From: SIG701 sp045544955
GTDB lineage: Bacteria > Bacillota > Clostridia > Oscillospirales > CAG-272
NCBI GenBank assembly: GCA_045544955.1
Contig: JAZPZY010000042.1
Span: 83,667-147,666 of the forward strand
DNA length: 64,000 nt
Direction: 5' to 3'
Part shown: positions 16,071 to 23,818 of the stretch, in pieces
Layout: every line of letters begins with the position of its first letter
Numbering within the stretch: position 1 is the first letter of the stretch
The notes under the pieces: generated by a model
What the model was told of the DNA's origin: nothing
What the model saw: only the letters and a program-made list of their open reading frames with translations
The model's database searches: none
Made by a program: the position numbers and the translations under genes

Positions 16071-17252
16071 GTGGCAAAACTAATTATTCACGAGGAAAAG
16101 ATTGCGGACGTTCCCTCTTTTCTGAAGCTGTGCCCCTTTGGTGCACTGGAATACGAAAACGGAAAGGTCTCCGTTTCCGCCGCCTGTAAAATGTGCAAGC
16201 TGTGCCAGAAAAAAGGGCCTGCCGGTGCGGTGGAGATCGAGGAGACGGCGTCAGCCGCCGTCGACAAATCCCAGTGGCAGGGCATCGCCGTGTACGTGGA
16301 TCACGAGGAAGGCGTCATCCATCCCGTTACCCTTGAGCTGATCGGCAAGGCCAGAGAGCTAGCGGACAAGATCGGGCAGAAGGTGTACTGCGTATTCATG
16401 GGCGATCGGATCGGCACCGCTGCCGAGGAACTGCTCCACTACGGCGTGGACAGAGTATATCTTTACGAAAACGAAACGCTGGCACACTACGTCATCGAGC
16501 CGTATACTGCCGTATTTGAAGATTTTATCAATACTGTCAAGCCCTGTGCCATCCTGGTGGGTGCCACCGCCGTGGGCAGACAGCTTGCCCCCCGGGTAGC
16601 CGCCCGTTTCCGCACCGGTCTTACGGCAGACTGCACGGTTCTGGACATAGATGAAAACACGGATCTTATTCAGATCCGCCCGGCCTTCGGCGGCAACATT
16701 ATGGCAGAGATCCATACGCCGGACACTCGTCCCCAGCTTGCCACCGTCCGGTATAAAATCATGGAAGCCCCGGCACGGACGGAAACAGCCGCCGGTGAGA
16801 TCGTACGGCGCTCCATCCCACAGGAAAAGCTCGCCTCCCGAATGGAGGTGCTGTCGGTGGATCCCAAGCCGAAGATGAAAACGATCGAAAGTGCGTCCGT
16901 TCTGGTCGTTGCCGGACGGGGTGTGAAAGCCAAAGAAGATCTTGCCATGCTGGAAGAGTTGGCATCCCTTCTGGGCGGCGAGCTGGCCGCCACCCGCCCC
17001 ATGGCGGAATCCGGCTGGGTAGAGCCCACCCGGCAGATCGGTCTCAGCGGCAAAACGGTCCGCCCGAAGCTGATCATCACCTGCGGCGTATCCGGTGCCA
17101 TCCAGTTTGCGGTAGGTATGCGGAATTCGGACTGCATCATCGCCATCAACACCGATGAAAACGCACCCATTTTCAAGTTTGCCAATTACGGCATCGTAGG
17201 TAATCTGTACGAGGTCGTGCCGCTTCTCATAAAGAAGCTGAAAGGAGAATAA
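16071..17252 (+). CDS. lctC: Electron transfer flavoprotein alpha subunit with ferredoxin-like N-terminus (LctC-like)
   Basis: 393 residues, about 60 longer than a plain EtfA. The extra N-terminus has cysteines at 21, 39, 42 and 45 (CPFGALEY; CKMCKLCQKKGPAG), enough to hold one [4Fe-4S] cluster. The Etf alpha body follows (VYVDHEEGVIHPVTLELIGK) and the C-terminal FAD domain shows GLSGKTVRPKLIITCGVSGA and ITINTD-like IAINTDENAPIFKFANYG. This ferredoxin extension is found in LctC and CarE-type proteins, supporting electron bifurcation rather than simple electron transfer. Confidence 0.92.
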   Translation: MAKLIIHEEKIADVPSFLKLCPFGALEYENGKVSVSAACKMCKLCQKKGPAGAVEIEETASAAVDKSQWQGIAVYVDHEEGVIHPVTLELIGKARELADKIGQKVYCVFMGDRIGTAAEELLHYGVDRVYLYENETLAHYVIEPYTAVFEDFINTVKPCAILVGATAVGRQLAPRVAARFRTGLTADCTVLDIDENTDLIQIRPAFGGNIMAEIHTPDTRPQLATVRYKIMEAPARTETAAGEIVRRSIPQEKLASRMEVLSVDPKPKMKTIESASVLVVAGRGVKAKEDLAMLEELASLLGGELAATRPMAESGWVEPTRQIGLSGKTVRPKLIITCGVSGAIQFAVGMRNSDCIIAINTDENAPIFKFANYGIVGNLYEVVPLLIKKLKGE

Positions 17253-17254
17253 GC

Positions 17255-18640
17255 ATGTTCTCTGAAAAGAATTATTTGGATATAAAAACCATCGTCGGCG
17301 ACGAAAACCGGGTATACTACGGCGAAAAGATGAGCGAGGACTATTCCCGGGACGAGCTGAGCAGCACCCGGCACTTCCCCGATATTGCGGTGAAAGTAAC
17401 CTCGGCGGACGAAGTCTCCCGGATCATGAAATACGCTTATGAAAATGAGATCCCCGTCACCGCCCGGGGAAGCGGCACCGGCCTTGTGGGTGCGTGCGTT
17501 CCCATGCGGGGCGGCATTGCACTGGATTTCACCATGATGAACCGTATTCTGGAACTGGATGAGGAAAACCTCACCGTCACGGTGGAGCCGGGCGTTCTTC
17601 TCATGGAGCTTGCCGCTTTTGCCGAGGAAAACGGGCTTCTGTATCCCCCGGATCCGGGCGAAAAAACCGCTACCATCGGCGGCAACATCAGCACCAACGC
17701 CGGCGGCATGCGCGCGGTAAAATACGGCGTAACCCGGGATTACGTACGGGGGCTCGAAGTCGTTCTCACCGACGGACGGATCCTGCAGCTGGGCGGAAAG
17801 ATCGTAAAAAACAGCTCCGGCTACGCTTTGAAGGATCTGATCGTCGGCTCGGAGGGAACCCTTTGCGTCATCACCAAGGCCATTCTGAAGCTGATCCCCC
17901 TGCCGCAGAAGACCATCAGCCTTCTGATCCCCTTCCCCACGCTCGAAAAAGCCATCGGCACCGTGCCGAAGATCATCAAGGCAAAATGCGTTCCCACGGC
18001 CATCGAATTTATGCAGCGGGAGGTTATTCTGGACAGCGAAAGTTATCTGGGACGGAAATTCCCGGACAGCAGTGCGGACGCCTATCTGCTCCTCAAATTC
18101 GACGGCAACAGCCGGGAGGAGATCGAAGCGTACTACGAAAACGTAGCGGAGATCTGCCTCAAGGAAGGTGCACCCGATATCTACATATCCGACACGGAGG
18201 AGAGAGACGAATCCATCTGGAAGGCAAGAGGTGCGTTTCTGGAGGCCATCAAGTCCTCCACCACGGAGATGGACGAGGTGGACGTGGTGGTTCCCCGCAA
18301 CCGGGTACACGAAATGGTGGAATTTTCCCACGAACTGCAAAAGGAAGTGGGCATCCGCATCAAGAGCTTCGGCCACGCCGGCGACGGCAATCTGCACATC
18401 TACGTGCTGAAGGACGATCTTTCCGAAACGGATTGGCAGGATAAGCTGGGGCAGGCCATGGACGCCATGTATAAAAAAGCCCATGCACTGGCCGGTGCCG
18501 TTTCCGGCGAGCACGGAATCGGCTACGCGAAAAAGCCGTACCTGTACGAATCGGCCGATCCGGCGTCCATTGAGCTGATGCGGGGCATCAAGGCCGTCTT
18601 TGATCCCAAGGGAATTCTCAATCCCGATAAGATTTTCTAA
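17255..18640 (+). CDS. lctD: FAD-dependent D-lactate dehydrogenase-like oxidase (LctD-like)
   Basis: 461 residues of the GlcD/DLD family. The PCMH-type FAD domain covers about 40-220 (PVTARGSGTGLVGACVP; GGNISTNAGGMRAVKYG), and the C-terminal domain ends with the family motif SGEHGIGYAKKPYL. The catalytic His region FGHAGDGNLHIYVL is intact. Two nt after etfA, it completes an lctBCD-like operon: lactate is oxidised to pyruvate and electrons pass to the Etf pair. Glycolate or another 2-hydroxyacid cannot be excluded. No lactate permease or racemase follows. Confidence 0.87.
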   Translation: MFSEKNYLDIKTIVGDENRVYYGEKMSEDYSRDELSSTRHFPDIAVKVTSADEVSRIMKYAYENEIPVTARGSGTGLVGACVPMRGGIALDFTMMNRILELDEENLTVTVEPGVLLMELAAFAEENGLLYPPDPGEKTATIGGNISTNAGGMRAVKYGVTRDYVRGLEVVLTDGRILQLGGKIVKNSSGYALKDLIVGSEGTLCVITKAILKLIPLPQKTISLLIPFPTLEKAIGTVPKIIKAKCVPTAIEFMQREVILDSESYLGRKFPDSSADAYLLLKFDGNSREEIEAYYENVAEICLKEGAPDIYISDTEERDESIWKARGAFLEAIKSSTTEMDEVDVVVPRNRVHEMVEFSHELQKEVGIRIKSFGHAGDGNLHIYVLKDDLSETDWQDKLGQAMDAMYKKAHALAGAVSGEHGIGYAKKPYLYESADPASIELMRGIKAVFDPKGILNPDKIF

Positions 18641-18647
18641 TCTCAAA

Positions 18648-18684
18648 AACTGCCGGGCGGCCTTCGTCTTTCCGGCAGTTTTTT
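18648..18684 (+). terminator. Terminator of the lct operon
   Basis: AACTGCCGG pairs with CCGGCAGTT, followed by six T. Confidence 0.8.
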
Positions 18685-18715
18685 CCTTTATTCACCGCAA
18701 TCTTTGGAAAATCTA

Positions 18716-18745
18716 TTGATTCCCCTGCCGGTACGGGTGTATAAT
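18716..18745 (+). promoter_or_regulatory. Promoter of the metF-metH operon
   Basis: TTGATT, 18-nt spacer, TATAAT. Only ~25 nt separate it from the start codon, so there is no room for a SAM or cobalamin riboswitch. Confidence 0.6.
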
Positions 18746-18775
18746 AAATTATAAAATACCGAAAGGACGTGCCCC

Positions 18776-19654
18776 ATGAAAATCATCGATCTGCTGAACA
18801 AACGCACGCTCTCCCTTTCCTTTGAAGTATTCCCGCCGAAAACCGAAACCGCCTTTGACAGCGTAAAAGTTGCAACGGAGGAGATTGCCCGGCTCCGCCC
18901 GGCGTTCATGAGCGTTACATACGGGGCCGGCGGCGGCACCAGCAAATACACGCTGGATATTGCCAAAAACATAAAAGAGTTGTACGGCGTGCCCACCCTT
19001 GCTCATCTTACCTGCGTATCCTCCACCCGGGAAACGGTGCGGGAAAAGATCCGGCAGATAAAAGAGGCCGGTCTTTCCAACGTAATGGCACTCCGGGGCG
19101 ACATCCCCGCCGACCTCCAAAACGCCGACCGCAGCGGCTGGGCGTACCGCCACGCCATCGATCTCATACGGGAACTGAAGGAATCGGACAGGGATTTCTG
19201 TATCGGCGGTGCCTGCTATCCGGAAATCCATCCGGAAAGCGAAAACCAGCGGGACGACATTCTCCGGCTGAAGGAAAAGGTAGACGCCGGATGCGATTTT
19301 CTTACCACGCAAATGTTTTTCGACAACAATCTTCTGTATAATTTCCTTTACAAAATCCGGGAAGCAGGCATCACCGTTCCTATCGTTCCCGGTATCATGC
19401 CCATCACCAACGGCAATCAGGTGGCCCGTGCCATTGCGCTTTCCGGCTCCTTCGTCCCCCAGCGGTTCAAAAGTCTGGTGGACAAGTTCGGCACCGATCC
19501 CGCCGCCATGAAGCAGGCCGGCATCGCCTACGCCACGGACCAGATCATCGATCTGTACGCCAACGGCATTACCAACGTGCACGTATACTCCATGAACAAG
19601 CCGGACGTGGCCGAGAAGATTCAGGCGAATCTTTCGGATATACTGGGCAAATGA
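18776..19654 (+). CDS. metF: 5,10-methylenetetrahydrofolate reductase
   Basis: 292 residues with the MetF signature sequence order LSFEVFPPK, FMSVTYGAGGG, AHLTCVSSTRETV and NVMALRGDIP, then GGACYPEIHPES and FLTTQMFFDNN. It produces 5-methyl-THF for methionine synthase, or in acetogen-like metabolism for the methyl branch. It lacks an N-terminal zinc/MetV partner gene nearby. Its stop overlaps the next start by 4 nt (ATGA), and the methionine synthase parts follow, so its role here is in methionine regeneration. Confidence 0.93.
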   Translation: MKIIDLLNKRTLSLSFEVFPPKTETAFDSVKVATEEIARLRPAFMSVTYGAGGGTSKYTLDIAKNIKELYGVPTLAHLTCVSSTRETVREKIRQIKEAGLSNVMALRGDIPADLQNADRSGWAYRHAIDLIRELKESDRDFCIGGACYPEIHPESENQRDDILRLKEKVDAGCDFLTTQMFFDNNLLYNFLYKIREAGITVPIVPGIMPITNGNQVARAIALSGSFVPQRFKSLVDKFGTDPAAMKQAGIAYATDQIIDLYANGITNVHVYSMNKPDVAEKIQANLSDILGK

Positions 19655-20244
19655 GTATCACCGTTTTGAAAACGTCCTTTTCCGCCCTGCCCGTGAACAA
19701 GGCGGAGATCCTGCGGTATGCAGGTACTTCCAAAGCAGACGGGATCACGGCGGCGCTGCTGGACGAGTGTCTTGCGGAAACGGATGGGAAATGCACCGGG
19801 CAGGTGTGCTATGCGGAGTTTCCCCTTTCGCTGCAGGAAACGGTGTGCGATTTCGGCGTGTTTTCCACAAATTCCCGGCACCTGTCCCAAAATCTTGCCG
19901 GATGCGGGCGCGTCATCCTCTTCGCCGCCACCGCCGGACTGGCCCCGGATCGGCTGATCCAGCGATACAGCCGGATCGCCCCGGCAAAGGCACTGCTTTT
20001 TCAGGCAATCGGTGCGGAGCAGATCGAAGCGGTGTGCGATCGGTTCTGCGAGGAGATCGCCGTACGGTACGGCGTGCGTCCACGCCCCCGGTTCAGCCCC
20101 GGCTACGGGGACCTGCTCCTTTCCGTGCAGAAAGAGATCTTTGCCGTACTGCATCCCCAAAGGGAGATCGGGCTCACTCTGAACGACAGCCTTTCCATGT
20201 CCCCCTCAAAATCCGTCACCGCCTTCGTGGGACTGCCGGGTTGA
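19651..20244 (+). CDS. Stand-alone methionine synthase reactivation domain
   Basis: 197 residues equivalent to the AdoMet-binding activation domain at the C-terminus of classical MetH. The sequence RPRPRFSPGYGDLLLSVQ followed by LGLTLN-like IGLTLNDSLSMSPSKSV matches the activation-domain core. It would bind AdoMet and reductively remethylate oxidised cobalamin. It is encoded separately just before a MetH that lacks this domain, the split arrangement also known from other anaerobes such as Thermotoga. Confidence 0.85.
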   Translation: MSITVLKTSFSALPVNKAEILRYAGTSKADGITAALLDECLAETDGKCTGQVCYAEFPLSLQETVCDFGVFSTNSRHLSQNLAGCGRVILFAATAGLAPDRLIQRYSRIAPAKALLFQAIGAEQIEAVCDRFCEEIAVRYGVRPRPRFSPGYGDLLLSVQKEIFAVLHPQREIGLTLNDSLSMSPSKSVTAFVGLPG

Positions 20245-20272
20245 CACAATACAACATCCTTTGAGGTATTCT

Positions 20273-22675
20273 ATGAACTTTTCCGAATTTTTGAAAAACA
20301 ATATCGTCCGGCTGGACGGCGGCATGGGTACCCTTCTGCAGGCAGAAGGGCTCGCCCCGGGCGAGCTGCCGGAACGGTGGAATCTCACCCATCCGGAGGT
20401 GATCACCGCCATTCACAAGGCGTATTTTGATGCCGGCAGTCACGTGGCCACCGCCAATACGTTTGGGGCAAACGCTCTCAAATTCTCCGATGAAGAACTG
20501 GAGCAGATCATTCGTGCAGCCATCGAAAACGCCGATGCCGCCCGCCGGGAAAGCAATGCTCCACAGGAAAAATTCATCGCTTTGGACATCGGCCCCTCGG
20601 GCAAGCTGCTGAAGCCCCTGGGCGAATTGGATTTTGAGGATGCGGTATCTTTGTTTGCCAAAACTGTGCACCTGGGCAAAAAATACGGGGCAGATCTGAT
20701 CCTGATCGAAACCATGAACGATGCCTACGAAACGAAGGCCGCCCTGCTTGCCGCCCGGGAAAACGCCGATCTGCCCGTGATCGTCACCAACGCCTACGGA
20801 GCGGACGGAAAGCTGATGACCGGTGCATCCCCGGCCGCCATGACCGCTCTTCTCGAAGGCATGGGTGCGGACGCCATCGGTGCCAACTGTTCCCTTGGGC
20901 CAAAACAGCTTTCCGGCGTGATCGAGGAGCTGCTTGCCTACGCTTCCGTCCCGGTGGTTCTTCAACCCAACGCAGGGCTTCCCAAAATGGAAAACGGAAA
21001 AACCGTTTATGACGTAACGCCCCGTCAGTTTGGCCGGGAAGTGGGCGAGCTGGTCAAAAAAGGCGTTCGTGCCGTGGGCGGCTGCTGCGGCACCACACCC
21101 GAATACATCCGTGCACTTACCGAAGAGACGGCTTCCCTTTCGCCTTTGCCAATCACGCCGAAAGAACGCACCGTAGTCTCCTCCTACACCCACGCGGTGG
21201 CATTTGATAAAGAGCCGATCCTCATCGGAGAGCGGATCAATCCCACGGGCAAAAAGCGGTTCAAGCAGGCCCTTTTGGAAAAGGATATCAACTACATCCT
21301 GACGGAGGGCGTAAACCAGCAGGAAAAGGGCGTCCACATTCTGGACGTAAACGTGGGACTGCCGGAGATTGACGAGCCCGCCATGCTCACCGATGCCGTG
21401 ACGGAACTGCAGGCCGTGCTGGATCTGCCCTTGCAGATCGACACCGCCGATACCGCTGCCATGGAGGCCGCCCTTCGCCGCTACAACGGCAAGGCACTGA
21501 TCAATTCCGTAAACGGCAAGGAAGAAAGCATGAACGCCGTTTTCCCGCTGATGAAAAAATACGGCGGCGTGGCCGTGGCTCTGACGCTGGACGAAAACGG
21601 TATTCCGAAAACGGCGGACGGCCGGGTTGACATTGCGGAAAAGATTCTGCGAAAAGCCGCCGAATACGGCATCGACAAAAAGGATATTATCTTTGACACA
21701 CTGGCTATGACGGTCAGTGCGGACAGTACCGCCGCCCTTGCCACCCTCACTGCCCTTCGCCGGATCAAGTCGGAGCTGGGCTGTCACACTTCCCTTGGTG
21801 TTTCCAACGTTTCCTTCGGTCTGCCCAACCGGGATGCCGTCAACGGCACGTTTTTCTCCCTGGCACTGGAAAACGGACTGTCCGCCGCTATCATGAATCC
21901 CTATTCGGCGGATATGATGAAAACCTACTACACGTACCGGGCACTGAAGGGACTGGACGAAAACTGTGCGGACTATATCCGCGAGGCACCGTCCTTTACC
22001 GCCGCCCCGTCAGGCACGCCCCTGCCCGCGGAGCAAAAATCCCCGGAGCAGTACGCGTCTGAACTGCAGAAGGCCATCCGGAAGGGCATGACGGGGAAAG
22101 CGCATGAGATCACGGCAGAGCTGCTCCGCACCACGGCCCCTTTGGATATTGTAAACGGCGAGATCATCCCGGCTTTGAACACGGTGGGCGAAGGCTTTGA
22201 AAAGAAAACGGTCTATCTGCCGGAGCTTCTCATGAGTGCGGAAGCCGCCAAAAGTGCCTTTGAGGCCATCAAGTCCCACATGGCAGGAAGCGAACGCCCG
22301 GCCGGTAAAGGCACGTTCGTCATCGCTACCGTACACGGCGACATTCACGACATCGGCAAAAACATCGTAAAGCTGCTCCTTGAGAATTACGGCTTTGACG
22401 TGATCGATCTGGGCAAGGACGTGCCACCCGACACGGTAGTGGAAGCGGTGCTCAAATCCCACGCCGATTTTGCCGGACTCAGTGCACTAATGACCACCAC
22501 GGTCCCTGCCATGGAGGAAACGGTACGGCTGCTGAAAGAAAAAGCACCGTTCTGCAAAACAGTGGTCGGCGGTGCGGTCTTGACGAAGGAATACGCCGAC
22601 AAAATGGGGGCGGACAAATACGCCAAAGACGCCATGGAAGCCGTTCGCTACGCACAAGCGGTCATGGAGAAATGA
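20273..22675 (+). CDS. metH: Cobalamin-dependent methionine synthase without reactivation domain
   Basis: 800 residues in three modules. The homocysteine-binding barrel covers about 1-290, with zinc cysteines in GANCSLGP and VGGCCGTTP. The pterin-binding barrel follows (ILIGERINPTGKKRFKQAL; DTLAMTVSAD). The cap and B12-binding domain lies at about 590-800 with the cobalamin lower-ligand motif DIHDIGKNIV. Length is about 400 less than E. coli MetH because the activation domain is the separate gene just upstream. The start at 20273 (MNFSEFLKN) follows GAGGT; a TTG 12 nt earlier is less likely. Confidence 0.93.
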   Translation: MNFSEFLKNNIVRLDGGMGTLLQAEGLAPGELPERWNLTHPEVITAIHKAYFDAGSHVATANTFGANALKFSDEELEQIIRAAIENADAARRESNAPQEKFIALDIGPSGKLLKPLGELDFEDAVSLFAKTVHLGKKYGADLILIETMNDAYETKAALLAARENADLPVIVTNAYGADGKLMTGASPAAMTALLEGMGADAIGANCSLGPKQLSGVIEELLAYASVPVVLQPNAGLPKMENGKTVYDVTPRQFGREVGELVKKGVRAVGGCCGTTPEYIRALTEETASLSPLPITPKERTVVSSYTHAVAFDKEPILIGERINPTGKKRFKQALLEKDINYILTEGVNQQEKGVHILDVNVGLPEIDEPAMLTDAVTELQAVLDLPLQIDTADTAAMEAALRRYNGKALINSVNGKEESMNAVFPLMKKYGGVAVALTLDENGIPKTADGRVDIAEKILRKAAEYGIDKKDIIFDTLAMTVSADSTAALATLTALRRIKSELGCHTSLGVSNVSFGLPNRDAVNGTFFSLALENGLSAAIMNPYSADMMKTYYTYRALKGLDENCADYIREAPSFTAAPSGTPLPAEQKSPEQYASELQKAIRKGMTGKAHEITAELLRTTAPLDIVNGEIIPALNTVGEGFEKKTVYLPELLMSAEAAKSAFEAIKSHMAGSERPAGKGTFVIATVHGDIHDIGKNIVKLLLENYGFDVIDLGKDVPPDTVVEAVLKSHADFAGLSALMTTTVPAMEETVRLLKEKAPFCKTVVGGAVLTKEYADKMGADKYAKDAMEAVRYAQAVMEK

Positions 22676-22683
22676 CAATATAG

Positions 22684-22720
22684 AAAAAGGATGCCGCACA
22701 GATAGAGCGGCATCCTTTTT
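22684..22720. terminator. Terminator shared by metH and the convergent permease
   Basis: AAAAAGGATGCCGC pairs with GCGGCATCCTTTTT across a 9-nt loop. Both flanks suit termination. Confidence 0.85.
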
Positions 22721-22729
22721 TTGTTGAAA

Positions 22730-23626
22730 TCACAGCAGTGCCAGTCCGCTGAGCCCAAGGCAGAGCAAAAAACACCCGGCGTAATTCAGTCTTGACAGCT
22801 TCTCTTTCAGAATCACCCGGGAGCAGAAGATACTGCACAAGAGAATACCGGAATGATTGAACGCATACAGCATGGTGATATTCACAAACTGAATCAGATA
22901 CACCATAATATATCCGGCAGTGGCGGAAAGAACGGCGGCCACAGCCATAAAGAAAAAGGATTTTTTCGTCTGCCGGAAATCGGAGAGGAATTTCCCCCGG
23001 CGTTTGAACAGACCGTAGCCGATCATCACCAGCGACATCAGAAAATTGGTCAGCATCAGCATTTCTTCTTTTTCCTCAGCACCGGCAACAAGCTGCTGCA
23101 CGTTCAGTACCGAGCCGTACGCGCCGTTAGCGAAAAACAGCCCCGCGCAGTAGAGATAAAACCACTTCTGCGTCTTTGTCGTCTTGCCGTCCGCCTCATC
23201 CTTGTGCGTAGCCATATAGATGGCGATCACGATCACGAAAAGAGCAAACCATTGCAGAACGGACAGCCGATCTCCGTAGAATATGGCCACCACAGTAGGC
23301 AGCATAAACCCGCCGGACTGCTTGCAGACCATGAGAATGGAGTAAGGGCCGGTGCGTGCCGCCCCCAGCATGCAGACGTTGAACAGGATCAGAAGTCCCG
23401 TATTGAGAATGGCAAACAGCACCGTGGGAAGAGACGGCGTAAAGGAAAAATCCGACAGGATAAATCCGAAAAAAATGCAGGTGACGCCTCCCACGATGGA
23501 AAACACAGTAGTCACGGCAGAAGGATCGCCCGGATAATATTTCGTATACAGCTTACTGAAAAAACTCTGCACGGTAAAGATCAGAACGATCGCCCCGATG
23601 AGAGCCGCACTTACAAAGGTATTCAC
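22730..23626 (-). CDS. EamA/DMT-family permease
   Basis: 298 residues with about ten membrane segments in two halves; the central loop ATHKDEADGKTTKTQKWF separates them. It differs from the EamA gene at 8619 in sequence. Substrate unknown. It starts with GTG at 23626, preceded by GAGG, and has its own promoter. Confidence 0.82.
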   Translation of the reverse strand: MNTFVSAALIGAIVLIFTVQSFFSKLYTKYYPGDPSAVTTVFSIVGGVTCIFFGFILSDFSFTPSLPTVLFAILNTGLLILFNVCMLGAARTGPYSILMVCKQSGGFMLPTVVAIFYGDRLSVLQWFALFVIVIAIYMATHKDEADGKTTKTQKWFYLYCAGLFFANGAYGSVLNVQQLVAGAEEKEEMLMLTNFLMSLVMIGYGLFKRRGKFLSDFRQTKKSFFFMAVAAVLSATAGYIMVYLIQFVNITMLYAFNHSGILLCSIFCSRVILKEKLSRLNYAGCFLLCLGLSGLALL

Positions 23627-23668
23627 GCTTTCGCCTCGTTACTTCAAAAATCGATTATCGCTTTATCT

Positions 23669-23696
23669 ATTATAGCACGGCGGCGGATTTTGTCAA
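23669..23696 (-). promoter_or_regulatory. Promoter of the permease at 22730
   Basis: Minus strand TTGACA (23696-23691), 16-nt spacer, TATAAT (23674-23669). Confidence 0.65.
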
Positions 23697-23745
23697 TATC
23701 TTTTGAAAAACGGAGACGGAAAAGCCGGCTCCAGCCTTTCGTTTA

Positions 23746-23774
23746 TTGACAATACCGTGCATTTATGATATACT
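23746..23774 (+). promoter_or_regulatory. Promoter of the GH20/serine dehydratase run
   Basis: TTGACA, 17-nt spacer, TATACT, 45 nt before the start at 23819. It overlaps the long frame upstream of that start, which argues for the start chosen. Confidence 0.75.
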
Positions 23775-23818
23775 TTTTCTGTAAAAAACACGTATCCCGT
23801 AAGGAGGTTTTTTCTTAT

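Noticed and set aside
18680..18775. S-box or cobalamin riboswitch before metF
   Set aside because: The leader from the predicted start site is only about 25 nt.
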